This document shows, piece after piece, positions 43,524 to 52,418 of a stretch of DNA of 64,000 bases; within the stretch, counting starts at the first letter, position 1; the number at the start of each line of letters is the position of its first letter. The position numbers were made by a program, and so were the translations under genes. Location: assembly GCF_025717065.2 (NCBI RefSeq), contig NZ_JAOVZO020000017.1:124001-188000 (forward strand). The letters run 5' to 3'. The DNA comes from Tahibacter soli (lineage in GTDB: Bacteria > Pseudomonadota > Gammaproteobacteria > Xanthomonadales > Rhodanobacteraceae). The notes under the pieces were generated by a model. That model did not search any database and was not told the origin of the DNA. It worked only from the letters and a program-made list of their open reading frames with translations.

Positions 43524-44855
43524 CTAGGGAAACAGGATCGTCACGCCGAAGCCCCTGCCGCCGACGCCGTCGCCGACCGCGATCGTCGCGCCGTGCGACG
43601 CGGCGATGCGCGCGACGAGCGACAGGCCGATGCCGCTGCCGCGCTCGCGGCTGCCGGCCACGCGATAGAAGCGGTCGAAGATGCGTTCGCGCTCGTCGGG
43701 CGCCACGCCCGGCCCGTCGTCGGCGACGCAGAGCGTTCCGCCGCCGCCGTCGCGCGGCGCGCAGCGGATTTCCACGCGCGCGCCGGCGCCGCCATAGCGC
43801 AGCGCATTGTCGATCAGGTTGCGCAGCTGGATGCCGAGTTCGTCGACGTCGCCGACGAGCGGGCACGGTTGCGTCGACAGCACGATCTGCTGCGCGTTGC
43901 GCCGCGCGCTCGCGGCGTAGTCGCGCGCGACGAGTTCGGCGAGTTCGGCAAGATCGGTGCGCCGCCGCCGCGCGCCGTCGGCCGACGCGTCGAGCCGCGC
44001 AAGATCGAGCAGCTGTTCCGACAGTCGCGCGCCGCGGTCGATGCCGGCGGCGAGCAGGCGCAGCGCTTCGTCCTTGTCGGCGACGTCGTGCGCGCGCAGC
44101 GCGATCTGCGCGTGCGCCGACAGTACCGCCAGCGGCGTGCGCAGTTCGTGCGCCGCGTCGGCGACGAAGCGGCGCTCGCCCTGCACCGCGCGGTCGAGCC
44201 GCGCGAGCTGCGCGTTGAACGTGTCGACGAGTCCGCGCAGTTCCGACGGCAGCTGCGCGGTCGGCAGCGGCGCAAGATCGAACGTGGCGCGCGCGGCCAC
44301 CGCCTCGCACAGCGCGTCGACGGGTTTGAGCGACCAGCGGATGCCGAGCCACAGCGCGGCGGCGAGCAGCGCGAGCAGCAGGCCGACGGTCGTGAGCGTC
44401 GCGCCGGCGAGCCAGCGCGCGATCTGCTCGAGATGGCTGTGCGCCTTGGCGGCCTGCACCTGGATGCCGTGCGCGGCGTCCGACACGGCGTAGACGCGAA
44501 AGCGCGCGCCGTCGATGTCGCGCTCGTCGAAACCGTCGAGAAAATCGGGCTTGATCGGCGCGGCCGGCGCGTCGTGCGAGCGGATCAGCAGCGTGCCGCC
44601 GGCCCACACCTGGTAGATCATGTCGTCGCGCATCCACACGTTCGCGGGCAGGCCGGTGACCGGCGCGATCGCGAGCAGTTCGCGATCGCGCGGCATCGTG
44701 CGCGCGATCGTCTGCGCGTTCGCCGCCAGCGAGCCGTCCCACAGGCCGGTGCCTTCGCGCTGCATGAACATGGCCCACAGCGCGACCCACAGCAGCCAGA
44801 AGCCGAGGAACGCGCCGACGAGCACGCCGAACAGCCGCCTGCGCAGCGACGTCAT
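43524..44855 (-). CDS. Sensor histidine kinase (QseC/PmrB-like)
   Basis: A 443-residue membrane kinase. Two membrane helices (VLVGAFLGFWLLWVALWAMF at the N-terminus and TLTTVGLLLALLAAALWLGI around residue 165) bracket a periplasmic sensor domain. A HAMP-like linker is followed by the phospho-accepting H236 in ADAAHELRTPLAVL, the N-box DNALRYGGAGA, and G-boxes VADDGPGVAP and GSGIGLSLV. It overlaps the response-regulator gene by ATGA. Confidence 0.93.
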   Translation of the reverse strand: MTSLRRRLFGVLVGAFLGFWLLWVALWAMFMQREGTGLWDGSLAANAQTIARTMPRDRELLAIAPVTGLPANVWMRDDMIYQVWAGGTLLIRSHDAPAAPIKPDFLDGFDERDIDGARFRVYAVSDAAHGIQVQAAKAHSHLEQIARWLAGATLTTVGLLLALLAAALWLGIRWSLKPVDALCEAVAARATFDLAPLPTAQLPSELRGLVDTFNAQLARLDRAVQGERRFVADAAHELRTPLAVLSAHAQIALRAHDVADKDEALRLLAAGIDRGARLSEQLLDLARLDASADGARRRRTDLAELAELVARDYAASARRNAQQIVLSTQPCPLVGDVDELGIQLRNLIDNALRYGGAGARVEIRCAPRDGGGGTLCVADDGPGVAPDERERIFDRFYRVAGSRERGSGIGLSLVARIAASHGATIAVGDGVGGRGFGVTILFP

Positions 44856-45517
44856 GCGCGCGCCTGCCCGAGGCGGTAGCCGTAGCCGCGCAGCGTCGCG
44901 ATCAGGTCGTCGCCGAGCTTGCGCCGCAGCTGGTGCACGTACACCGCGATCGTATTGCTCTCGATCGCGCCGTCGCCGCCGTAGACGAGGTCTTCGAGCT
45001 GCTCGCGCGTGACGATGCGGCCCTGCCGCTCCATCAGCGCGAGCAGCGTGCGGTATTCGTGGATGCTCAGGGCGACGGCCGCGCCGTCGCGCGTGACGAC
45101 GCGCCGCGCCGGATCGAGTTCGACGCCGCCGCAGCGCAGCACGGGCGCGACGCGTCCGCTGCTGCGCCGCGCGACGGCGCGCAGCCGCGCGTACAGTTCG
45201 TCGAACTGGAACGGCTTGACGAGGTAGTCGTCGGCGCCGGCGTCGAGCCCTTCGATGCGGTCGCTGAGCGCGTCGCGCGCGGTGACGATCAGCACCGGCG
45301 TCGCGTCGTAGCGCGCGCGCAGCGTCCGCAGGAGTTCGATGCCCGAGCCGCCGGGCAGGGCGAGATCGAGCAGCACCGCGTCGTATGCGTGGTCGACGAG
45401 CGCGATGCGCGCGGTCGCGGCGTCGCGCGCCTGATCGCAGCGCCAGCCGTTCTGGCGCAGGCCGGCGTCGACCGCTTGCGCGAGCGGGGCGTCGTCTTCG
45501 ACGAGAAGAATGTGCAT
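44852..45517 (-). CDS. OmpR-family response regulator (QseB/PmrA-like)
   Basis: A 221-residue regulator. The receiver domain has the acidic pocket (LLVEDD), phospho-acceptor Asp in AVLLDLALPG (about residue 51) and LVKPFQFDEL. A winged-helix DNA-binding domain follows (LSIHEYRTLLALMERQGRIV, ESNTIAVYVHQLRRKL). It is the first gene of the kinase operon and sits across from a methyltransferase gene with a PmrA-like box between. Confidence 0.94.
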   Translation of the reverse strand: MHILLVEDDAPLAQAVDAGLRQNGWRCDQARDAATARIALVDHAYDAVLLDLALPGGSGIELLRTLRARYDATPVLIVTARDALSDRIEGLDAGADDYLVKPFQFDELYARLRAVARRSSGRVAPVLRCGGVELDPARRVVTRDGAAVALSIHEYRTLLALMERQGRIVTREQLEDLVYGGDGAIESNTIAVYVHQLRRKLGDDLIATLRGYGYRLGQARA

Positions 45518-45563
45518 CGATCGATTCTGCGTTGCGGAGCGGCGTTCAGCATGCGGCGCCGCG

Positions 45564-45580
45564 ATTAAACCAGCCTTAAT
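45564..45580. promoter_or_regulatory. PmrA/QseB-type binding box
   Basis: The sequence ATTAAA-CCAGC-CTTAAT has TTAA half-sites 11 bp apart, matching the YTTAAK-N5-YTTAAK pattern of PmrA-type response regulators except for A at two variable positions. The bases also form a GATTAA/TTAATC inverted repeat. It lies 45 bp before the methyltransferase start and 46 bp before the response-regulator start. Confidence 0.6.
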
Positions 45581-45624
45581 CGGCCCCGGGCACGATCGGC
45601 GCCGGTTCCCAACGAGACGCCCGC

Positions 45625-46200
45625 ATGTCCGTCGCCGAAAGCCTGATGTTCCTGCGTTCGTGGTTGCGCAATCCGCGCCGCGTCGGCGCCGTCGCCCCGT
45701 CGGGGCCGGCGCTCGCGCGGCGCATCACCGCCGAAATCACGCCCGCGAGCGCGCCGGTGATCGAACTCGGCCCCGGCACCGGCGCGTTCACGCAGGCGCT
45801 GCTCTTGCGCGGCGTGCCGCCGGACCGTCTCGTGCTGATCGAGGCCGACCGCGCGTTCGCGCGCGCGCTGGAGGCGCGCTTCCCGACGCTGCGCATCCTC
45901 GCGATGGACGCGGCACGGCTCGGCCAGATCGAACCGCCGTTCGGCGACGAGCGCGCCGGCGCGGTCGTCAGCGGCCTGCCGCTGCTGGCGATCCCGGTGC
46001 CGGCCGTCGACGCGATCGTCGCCGGTGCTTTCGCGCAGTTGCGCGCCGGCGGCTGCTTCTACCAGTTCACCTACGGGCCGCGCTGCCCGGTGCCGCGCGC
46101 GACGCTCGATCGGCTCGGCCTCGTGGCCGAGCGCATCGGTTTCGCGGTGTGGAACCTGCCGCCGGCGAGCGTCTACCGCATCCGACGGTCGGCCGGCTGA
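45625..46200 (+). CDS. Class I SAM-dependent methyltransferase (phospholipid N-methyltransferase-like)
   Basis: A 191-residue protein of the PmtA-like family. The SAM motif is VIELGPGTGAFTQALL, LIEADRAFARALEARFP follows, and MDAARLGQI holds the acidic adenine site. In members of this family the substrate is phosphatidylethanolamine, giving phosphatidylcholine, but the short form seen here has not been tested. No membrane helix is evident. The gene is divergent from a two-component system with a PmrA-like box between, which suggests it is regulated by that system. Confidence 0.8.
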   Translation: MSVAESLMFLRSWLRNPRRVGAVAPSGPALARRITAEITPASAPVIELGPGTGAFTQALLLRGVPPDRLVLIEADRAFARALEARFPTLRILAMDAARLGQIEPPFGDERAGAVVSGLPLLAIPVPAVDAIVAGAFAQLRAGGCFYQFTYGPRCPVPRATLDRLGLVAERIGFAVWNLPPASVYRIRRSAG

Positions 46201-46217
46201 CGCGATTCATACGAACG

Positions 46218-46245
46218 TTTGCTTTTTTGCGCGCACGAGTATAAA
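46218..46245 (+). promoter_or_regulatory. Possible promoter upstream of the lipase-like gene
   Basis: A TATAAA at 46240-46245 is preceded by TTTGCT 16 bases upstream. The setting is AT-rich for this genome. It could serve the gene at 46389. Confidence 0.4.
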
Positions 46246-46388
46246 AACGCGCGGTTCGGTCGCGTTCTGGGGAGCGGGCGGAACAACGACAGCGGGGCGT
46301 CGACAGACTCTCGCCAGGGAAGGCATGCACGTTGGACAGGGAACGACCCCGTCAAACCAGCAGTCCGGCATTCCTGGGAGGGGATACT

Positions 46389-48281
46389 GTGTCCACGAAA
46401 CGCACCGCGTTGTACCTTTTGTGCCTCTTTGCTTTTTCCGCATCGTCCGCGCAGGCCGCCGAAGGCCCCGTCGCCAAACAGCTCGCCGGTCCGCCGGCGG
46501 AGTTCGACGCGATGCGCGCGCCCGATCCGGCGCAGTCGGCGATCTATTCGAAATCGGCGCTGATTCCGGTCGGCGCGGTGGAAGGCGGCTGGCAGGGCCG
46601 CCTGCCGGTCGAAAACGGGCGTCTGCGCTTTCTCGTGTTCGGCGGCGGTTCGGTCGAAGTCGCGCCGCCGGGCGGACGTTTCGCCGAAGCCGCGGGCGTC
46701 GCGCGCGCCGGCGCCGCCGAGTTCGGCATCGAACAGGCGAGCTATCCGGCCGACTACTACACGCTCGACGACGTCGCCAACGGCGAGTGGACGGTCAAGA
46801 TCGACGGCAACGCGCGCGGCGGCTACGTGCTGCTCGAGGGCGACGAGTCGGTGGAACTCGTGTCGTATCCGACGCACCGGCGGCAGATCGTCGGCGAGTC
46901 GATCGGCGTCGTCGCGGCGCTGTCGGCCGGCGGCGCGAAGGACGAGGCGCTCGTCGGCAACGCCGCGGGCCGCGTCGATACGGCCGTGCTGCGCGTGACC
47001 GGGCCGGACGGCAAGGTGCAGGAACTGCCGATGTTCGACGACGGCCGCCACGATGACGGCGCCGCCGCCGACGGCGTGTACGGCGCCGCGTTCGACGCGC
47101 GCGCGGCCGGCGCGTATCTCGCGCAGACGATCGTGCGCGGCGCGAACGGCAAGGGCCGGCCGCTCGTGCGCAGCGCCGAGCACCTGATGACGGTCGTCGA
47201 ACGGTCGCTGTCGCTCGCCGGCGGCGAGGCCGCGGCGAAGTCGACCGGCGACGGGCGCTACGCGCTCGGCATTCCGGTGACCGCGCGCAAGCTCGATCAG
47301 CACTACCGCGCGTTTGCGCAAGTGTGGGGCACCGGTGCCGACGGCAATGCCGTGCCGGTGGCGTGGGTCGGCGGCATGACCACGCCGAAGGCGGGTCTTG
47401 CGAGCCTCGGCCTCGACGCGCGCTGGATCGCGCGCAGCGGCGCGAAGGCGCCGTTCGAACTGCGCGACGTGCGCATCGAGGACCCCGACCACTTCGTGCC
47501 GCTCGCGACCGCGCAGCGCATGCCGCTCGCGTTGCCGAACGCGCGGCTGCCGGCCGCCGGCGCGTCGGAGGCGATCGACGAGCGCATGACGATGGGCGTG
47601 CGGCCGGCCGCGACGAAGGGCACCGGCCAGCGCCTGATTCTCGTGCACGGCTACTGCTCGGGCGGCGTCTGGCCGGCGTCGCAGTTCACGACGGCGTCGA
47701 CGTTCCTCGATACGAACCAGAACCGCAGCCACGATGCGTTCGCGCGCCTGCTGCAGACGTACGGCAGCACGTGGGCGTCGTTCGGCACCGTGGCGCACAG
47801 CCAGGGCGGTGCCGCCGCGCTGCACCTGTACACGTACTACTGGAGCGGGCTCGACTACGCGACCGGCAGCCGCCTGATGCAGTCGGTCGGCACGCCGTAC
47901 CAGGGCACGAACCTCGCCGGCATCCTCGCCACGCTCGGCTCGTGGTTCGGCGTCGGTTGCGGTACGAACGACAATCTGAGCTACAGCGGCGCGACCGCGT
48001 GGCTCGCCGGCATCCCGAATGCCAATCGTGCCAAGGTGAACTATTACACGACGGCGTTCAAGACGACCAACTGGTGGACGAACGACTACTGCAACGTCGC
48101 GACCGACCTCGTGCTCAACGACCCCGAAGACGGCACGACCGAGCAGTCGAAAGGCCAGCTGCCGGGCGCGGTCAACCGCGGTCACACGACAGGGCAGTGC
48201 CATACCACCGGCATGCGCGATCCGGCGCAGTACCAGGACGCGAGCCGCAACGCGACGATGAACGCCAACGCCGCGAGATAG
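46389..48281 (+). CDS. Secreted lipase-like alpha/beta hydrolase
   Basis: A 630-residue exported protein starting at a GTG that lies behind GGAGGGG. The signal peptide is LYLLCLFAFSASSAQA. The N-terminal 400 residues are beta-rich with two repeats (choice-of-anchor-like; VLRVTGPDGKVQELPMFDDG). The C-terminal 230 residues are an alpha/beta hydrolase with LILVHGYCSGG, the nucleophile S471 in VAHSQGGAAAL and GTNDNLSYSG downstream. The layout resembles proteins annotated as conditioned-medium-factor-type lipases in this order, but that name is from memory and not proven here. Confidence 0.8.
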   Translation: MSTKRTALYLLCLFAFSASSAQAAEGPVAKQLAGPPAEFDAMRAPDPAQSAIYSKSALIPVGAVEGGWQGRLPVENGRLRFLVFGGGSVEVAPPGGRFAEAAGVARAGAAEFGIEQASYPADYYTLDDVANGEWTVKIDGNARGGYVLLEGDESVELVSYPTHRRQIVGESIGVVAALSAGGAKDEALVGNAAGRVDTAVLRVTGPDGKVQELPMFDDGRHDDGAAADGVYGAAFDARAAGAYLAQTIVRGANGKGRPLVRSAEHLMTVVERSLSLAGGEAAAKSTGDGRYALGIPVTARKLDQHYRAFAQVWGTGADGNAVPVAWVGGMTTPKAGLASLGLDARWIARSGAKAPFELRDVRIEDPDHFVPLATAQRMPLALPNARLPAAGASEAIDERMTMGVRPAATKGTGQRLILVHGYCSGGVWPASQFTTASTFLDTNQNRSHDAFARLLQTYGSTWASFGTVAHSQGGAAALHLYTYYWSGLDYATGSRLMQSVGTPYQGTNLAGILATLGSWFGVGCGTNDNLSYSGATAWLAGIPNANRAKVNYYTTAFKTTNWWTNDYCNVATDLVLNDPEDGTTEQSKGQLPGAVNRGHTTGQCHTTGMRDPAQYQDASRNATMNANAAR

Positions 48282-48383
48282 CGGCGAGTTCGACCGCGCG
48301 GCGCCGAAGGCGTCGCGCGGCTATCGGTCTGAGACGCGCTTGAACGTTTTTGCGCCATGGCTGGCGACAATGGGAATACGGCT

Positions 48384-48414
48384 CCCTCTCCCCCGACGCC
48401 GTCGGGGGAGAGGG
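48384..48414. repeat. REP-like hairpin, CCCTCTCCCCC family
   Basis: A 14-bp perfect stem (CCCTCTCCCCCGAC, GCC loop, its complement). The tail is CTGGGGTGAGGGGG. Confidence 0.75.
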
Positions 48415-48423
48415 CTGGGGTGA

Positions 48424-48476
48424 GGGGGCGACGCGTCGCACTGCCTCGACCCTGACGCGTGCGACGCGTCGCCCCC
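48424..48476. repeat. 17-bp perfect stem with 19-base loop
   Basis: GGGGGCGACGCGTCGCA at 48424-48440 is the exact complement of 48460-48476. It lies between two REP-like hairpins and may be the joint of a composite repeat. Confidence 0.65.
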
Positions 48477-48483
48477 TTCCCGA

Positions 48484-48514
48484 CCTTCTCCCCAAACGAG
48501 TTTGGGGGAGAAGG
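48484..48514. repeat. REP-like hairpin, CCTTCTCCCC family
   Basis: CCTTCTCCCCAAAC, loop GAG, and TTTGGGGGAGAAGG. One base is unpaired. The copy stands in inverted relation to the one at 48384 through the central stem. Confidence 0.7.
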
Positions 48515-48540
48515 AGTTTCCCAGGAGCGGAACGAACACC

Positions 48541-49992
48541 ATGCGCAGCATTCTCGCTATCGCCGGCCTGACGCTCGGCCTCGCCGCCCGCGCCGTCACC
48601 TACGCGCCGACGCCGACCCAGGACGATCTGAACAACCCGCACAAGGGCTTCATGCTGTGGGGTACGACGTGGGGGCCCGGCGACGAGGAAGGCAACTACT
48701 ACGGGTCGAGCGTCTATCACGTCTACGTGCCGTGGCGCGAAGTCGAAACGGCCGACCAGGTGTTCGACTGGACGACGTTCGAGGCGAACCACTTCGCGCC
48801 GATCCTCGCGGTCGACGCGCAGGCGACGTTCGTGCTGCGCCTCGTCGCCGACTATCCCGACGGCGTCGGCACGGGCCTCGCCGCGCACTACACCGGCGGG
48901 CAGAACGAACGCGACTATCCGCTGTTTCTCGAACAGCCGCCGCTCAACATTCCCGGTACCGACTACGCGTCGTGCGACGGCGACGGCCCGGGCCGCGCGC
49001 CGGGCTGGAACACCGCGGCGTTCCAGACGCAGGCCGTGCAGCTGATCCAGGCGTTCGCCGCGCGCTACGACAACGATCCGCGCATCACCGCGATCCAGGT
49101 GGGCCTGCTCGGCCTGTGGGGCGAATGGCATCAGACGGGCTGCGAATCGCTCGAACCCGGCAACGCCGTGAAGGTCGCCGTGCGCGACGCGTACGCGCAG
49201 GCGTTCACGCATGCGCGGCTGCAGACGCGCTATCCGCGCAACCCCGACGCGGTCGGCGTGAACTTTGGCTTCCACGAAGACTACTTCCCGTCGTTTACCA
49301 CAACGTGCATTTATGGATTTCCGGCGTGCGAGGCGAGCGGCGACTGGAACATGGAATACGGCTTCGCCAACGTGGTGCCTGCCGCGCGCGAGAACTGGCG
49401 CGTCAATCCGATCTCCGGCGAAAGCCCGCTGCAGTCGCAGAAAAACGCCTGGACGAACGATACGGCCGACATCCTGACGGTGCTCGGCAACTACCATTTC
49501 AGCTTTCTCGGCCCGGCCGGCAAGCACGAAGAGAACGGCTTCGCCGCGCAGCTCGCGCCGATCAAACGCAAGCTCGGCTACGACTTTTCCGTCGCGGCGC
49601 TGACGCTGCCCGACACGCTCGGCCAGCTCTCGTCGCTGCCGTGGCGGCTCGATCTCGCCAATCGCGGCAGCGCGCCGGCGTATCACGGGTTCGAGCCGCG
49701 CCTGGACTTCGTCGGCGCCGGCGGCGCGGTGGCCGCGACCGCGCGGCTCGCCGCCGACCCGCGTACCGCGTTGCCCGGCGCGACGACGCGCTACGCGGGC
49801 CGCTTCGTGCTGTCGGGCATCGCGCCGGGCACGTATTCGCTGCGGCTGGCCGTGGCGTCGACGAGCGCCGGCCGCAACGGCATCGTGCTGCAGAACGCGC
49901 CGCGCGACACGGCCGGCCGCGTCGTGCTCGGCGACGTGGCGGTCGGCGGCACCGGGGACCGCATCTTCGCGGACGGCTGCGAAGCGCCGTAG
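48541..49992 (+). CDS. Secreted DUF4874/DUF4832 protein (glycosidase-like barrel)
   Basis: A 483-residue exported protein. A short signal peptide (ILAIAGLTLGLAARA) leads to an N-terminal DUF4874-like segment with NPHKGFMLWGTTWGPGDE, then a beta/alpha-barrel-like core (AIQVGLLGLWGEWHQTGC) and a DUF4832 C-terminal domain. A short beta domain and the C-terminal end DRIFADGCEAP follow. The barrel region resembles a glycoside hydrolase but catalytic acids are not proven. The upstream REP cluster separates it from the lipase gene. Confidence 0.72.
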   Translation: MRSILAIAGLTLGLAARAVTYAPTPTQDDLNNPHKGFMLWGTTWGPGDEEGNYYGSSVYHVYVPWREVETADQVFDWTTFEANHFAPILAVDAQATFVLRLVADYPDGVGTGLAAHYTGGQNERDYPLFLEQPPLNIPGTDYASCDGDGPGRAPGWNTAAFQTQAVQLIQAFAARYDNDPRITAIQVGLLGLWGEWHQTGCESLEPGNAVKVAVRDAYAQAFTHARLQTRYPRNPDAVGVNFGFHEDYFPSFTTTCIYGFPACEASGDWNMEYGFANVVPAARENWRVNPISGESPLQSQKNAWTNDTADILTVLGNYHFSFLGPAGKHEENGFAAQLAPIKRKLGYDFSVAALTLPDTLGQLSSLPWRLDLANRGSAPAYHGFEPRLDFVGAGGAVAATARLAADPRTALPGATTRYAGRFVLSGIAPGTYSLRLAVASTSAGRNGIVLQNAPRDTAGRVVLGDVAVGGTGDRIFADGCEAP

Positions 49993-50045
49993 CCGCGCGC
50001 GGCCAGGGGATTGCGCAAAGTCCGGCGAGGCAGATATGTTAGTGC

Positions 50046-50053
50046 TTACGTAA
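50046..50053. promoter_or_regulatory. TTACGTAA palindrome before the MarR-GNAT gene
   Basis: An 8-bp palindrome lies 3 bp before the first possible ATG (50057) and 15 bp before the preferred start. It could be an autoregulatory MarR site; only one short copy is seen. Confidence 0.3.
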
Positions 50054-50068
50054 ATCATGGAGCACGAC

Positions 50069-51052
50069 ATGGCCTTTCTCGCCGATCTTGGCCTCCTGGC
50101 GCTCGGCAGCCGCGCGAGGGCGTTGTCCGACCAGCTCTACGGCATCGCCGACGCGGTGTACCGCGCCCGCGGGTCGCAGGTGCAGGGGCGCTGGTTTCCG
50201 GTGCTGCGGCTCATCAGCGACGAAGGGCCGCAGACGGTCGGGGCGATCGCCGCGTCGATCGGGCAGACGCATTCGGCCGTCAGCCAGCTCGCCGACAAGC
50301 TCGTGCGCGAAGGCTGGCTGCGCTCGGTCGCGGACAAGACCGACAAGCGCTGCCGGCGCCTCGCGCTGACGCCGAAGGCGCAGGAGGCGATCCGCGACGC
50401 GCGGCCCGCGTGGCGCGCGCTCGTCGACGTGCTCGGCGAGCGTTGCCGCGCCGCGAACGTCGACATCCTCGGCGCGCTCGATGCGTTCGAGCGCGTGCTC
50501 GACGAATCGCTCGCCGACGCGATCGTCGCGCGCAGCACCGAGGTCGATCGCGACGCCGTGCGCGTGGTCGCGTTCGAGCCGTCGCTGCGCGAGCATTTCT
50601 ACCGTTTGAACGCCGACTGGCTGCGCAAGTATTTCTATCTCGAGGAGATCGACCATCGCGTGCTGTCGCATCCCGAGGAGGAGCTGATCGCGCCGGGCGG
50701 CGACGTGCTGTTCGCGCGGCTCGGCGACGCGGTCATCGGCACGTGCGCGCTGAAGTTCGATTCGCCCGGCACGTACGAGCTCACGAAGATGGCGGTCGAC
50801 GAGCGCTATCACGGTCTCGGCATCGGCCGGAAGCTGCTGCAGGCGGCGATCGAGGCGTTCCAGGCGCGCGGCGGGCGCACGCTGTTTCTCGAATCGAACC
50901 GCAAGCTCACGCCCGCGCTGCGCCTGTACGAGAGCATGGGCTTCGAGCACCAGCCGACGCTGAAACCCGATTCGCACTACTCGCGCTCGGACGTCTATAT
51001 GATCTGGCGCGATCCGGGCGCGGCCGCGCCCAAGCGCAGGAAACAGGCGTGA
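50069..51052 (+). CDS. MarR-type regulator fused to GNAT acetyltransferase
   Basis: A 327-residue fusion. Residues 1-145 are a MarR winged helix (ADAVYRARGSQVQGRWFPVL, TVGAIAASIGQTHSAVSQLADKLV) and residues 165-310 a GNAT domain with acetyl-CoA loop VDERYHGLGIGRKLLQAAIEAF and LRLYESMGF. The start at 50069 has GGAG six bases upstream; an in-frame ATG at 50057 lacks one. The gene overlaps the next GNAT gene by GTGA. MarR-GNAT fusions are known; the acceptor substrate is unknown. Confidence 0.87.
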   Translation: MAFLADLGLLALGSRARALSDQLYGIADAVYRARGSQVQGRWFPVLRLISDEGPQTVGAIAASIGQTHSAVSQLADKLVREGWLRSVADKTDKRCRRLALTPKAQEAIRDARPAWRALVDVLGERCRAANVDILGALDAFERVLDESLADAIVARSTEVDRDAVRVVAFEPSLREHFYRLNADWLRKYFYLEEIDHRVLSHPEEELIAPGGDVLFARLGDAVIGTCALKFDSPGTYELTKMAVDERYHGLGIGRKLLQAAIEAFQARGGRTLFLESNRKLTPALRLYESMGFEHQPTLKPDSHYSRSDVYMIWRDPGAAAPKRRKQA

Positions 51053-51549
51053 CCGATATCCGCCGGGCCGGCGCCGCGGACGCCGACGGCCTCTGGGACA
51101 TCTTTCGCGACGTCGTCGCCGGCGGCGACACGTACGTGTTCGGCGCCGACACGCCGCGCGACTTCGCCGACGCGTACTGGCTCGGGCCGGACGTGGCGAG
51201 CTGGGTCGCGGTCGACGGCGATCGCGTGCTCGGCATGTACAAGCTCGTGCCGAACCAGCGCGACCATGGCGCGCACGTCGCCAACGGCTCGTACATGGTC
51301 GGTTCGGCCGCGCGCGGGCGCGGCGTCGGCGAAGCGCTCGGCCGGCACAGCCTCGTCGAGGCGCGCAGGCTCGGCTATGCGGCGATCCAGTTCAACTTCG
51401 TCGTCAGCACGAACACGGCGGCGGTGAAGCTGTGGCAGCGGCTCGGCTTCGACATCGTCGGCACGCTGCCGCGGGCGTTCCGGCATGCGCGGCTCGGTTT
51501 CGTCGACGCGTACGTGATGTTTCGTTCGCTCGACGATATCGACGTCTAG
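51049..51549 (+). CDS. GNAT family N-acetyltransferase
   Basis: A 166-residue acetyltransferase. The acetyl-CoA binding segment is VGSAARGRGVGEALGRHSLVEA and the late motif is FNFVVSTNTAAVKLWQRLGF. It starts at a GTG overlapping the fusion gene (GTGA). Its TAG stop shares three bases with the stop of the convergent LysR gene (51546-51549, CTAG). Confidence 0.88.
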   Translation: MTDIRRAGAADADGLWDIFRDVVAGGDTYVFGADTPRDFADAYWLGPDVASWVAVDGDRVLGMYKLVPNQRDHGAHVANGSYMVGSAARGRGVGEALGRHSLVEARRLGYAAIQFNFVVSTNTAAVKLWQRLGFDIVGTLPRAFRHARLGFVDAYVMFRSLDDIDV

Positions 51550-52418
51550 ACCAAGCCGAGCAGCCACTGCCGGAACGCCGCAATCTTCGGCGAGGCCGCC
51601 CGCGCGCTCGCGTACACGAGCCAGTAGCTCGCCGCCTCGCGCACTTCCACCGCGAACGGCGGCACGAGCCGGCCGCTCGCGAGATCGTCGGCGAAGAACG
51701 CCGGCGAAATCATCGCCGCACCGCCGTTCGCGAGCGCGGCCTTCACCTCGAACGACTGCACGCCGAGATCCATTTCTACCATTCTGGATACGGCCGTCTC
51801 GGGCACGCCGGCCGTGCGAAACCATTCGTGCCACCACACCGGCCGGCCGTACAGCGGCATCCGGAGCAGGTCGGCCGGTTTCTTCAGGCGCCGCGCCGCG
51901 ATCGTTTCCGGCGCGCAGACGGCCGTGTAGGTGCTTTGCATCAGGCGGTGCGCGGTCAGGCCGGGCCACGGGCCGACGCCCACGCGCAGGCCGACGTCGA
52001 ATGCGCCGTCGGCGATGTCGGCGAGCACGATCGAGGTATCGATGCGCACCGCCAGACTCGGATGCGCGATCTGGAACTCGCCGAGCCGCGGCGCGAGCCA
52101 GTTGCCGGCGATCGTCGGCAGCGCCGTGATCGACAGCACCTCCTGTGCCTGCGCGACTTCCGCGCCGACCGCGCGGCGCAGTCGCGAGAACGCATCGACG
52201 ACCGCCGCGCCGAGACGCTCGCCGGTGTCGGTCAGCACGACGTGACGGCCTTGCCGCCGGAACAGCGCGACGCCGAGTCGCGTCTCGAGCGCCTTGATCT
52301 GGTAGCTGACCGCAGCCTGCGTCATGTGCAGCTCGTCGGCGGCGCGCGTATAGCTCTGGTGCCGCGCGGCGGCTTCGAACGCGCGCAGGGCGGAGAGCGG
52401 AGGGAGCAAGGTTTCCAT
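51546..52418 (-). CDS. LysR-family regulator, GcvA-like
   Basis: A 290-residue regulator. The winged helix is LSALRAFEAAARHQSYTRAA with TQAAVSYQIKALETRLGVAL, the GcvA/AmpR signature, and the ligand domain has SITALPTIAGNWLAPRLG and WWHEWFRTAG. Its target gene is not apparent; the upstream side faces the REP region and the LysE gene at 52730 on the other strand, so it may regulate that exporter. Confidence 0.9.
   Translation of the reverse strand: METLLPPLSALRAFEAAARHQSYTRAADELHMTQAAVSYQIKALETRLGVALFRRQGRHVVLTDTGERLGAAVVDAFSRLRRAVGAEVAQAQEVLSITALPTIAGNWLAPRLGEFQIAHPSLAVRIDTSIVLADIADGAFDVGLRVGVGPWPGLTAHRLMQSTYTAVCAPETIAARRLKKPADLLRMPLYGRPVWWHEWFRTAGVPETAVSRMVEMDLGVQSFEVKAALANGGAAMISPAFFADDLASGRLVPPFAVEVREAASYWLVYASARAASPKIAAFRQWLLGLV

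Noticed and set aside
46332-46388. ATG start for the lipase-like gene at 46332
   Set aside because: It would place 19 polar residues before the signal peptide, whereas the GTG at 46389 has a strong ribosome site.
51546-51549. Overlapping stop codons (CTAG) of convergent genes as a special signal
   Set aside because: CTAG is self-complementary, so two convergent TAG stops overlap by simple packing; no further structure is present.
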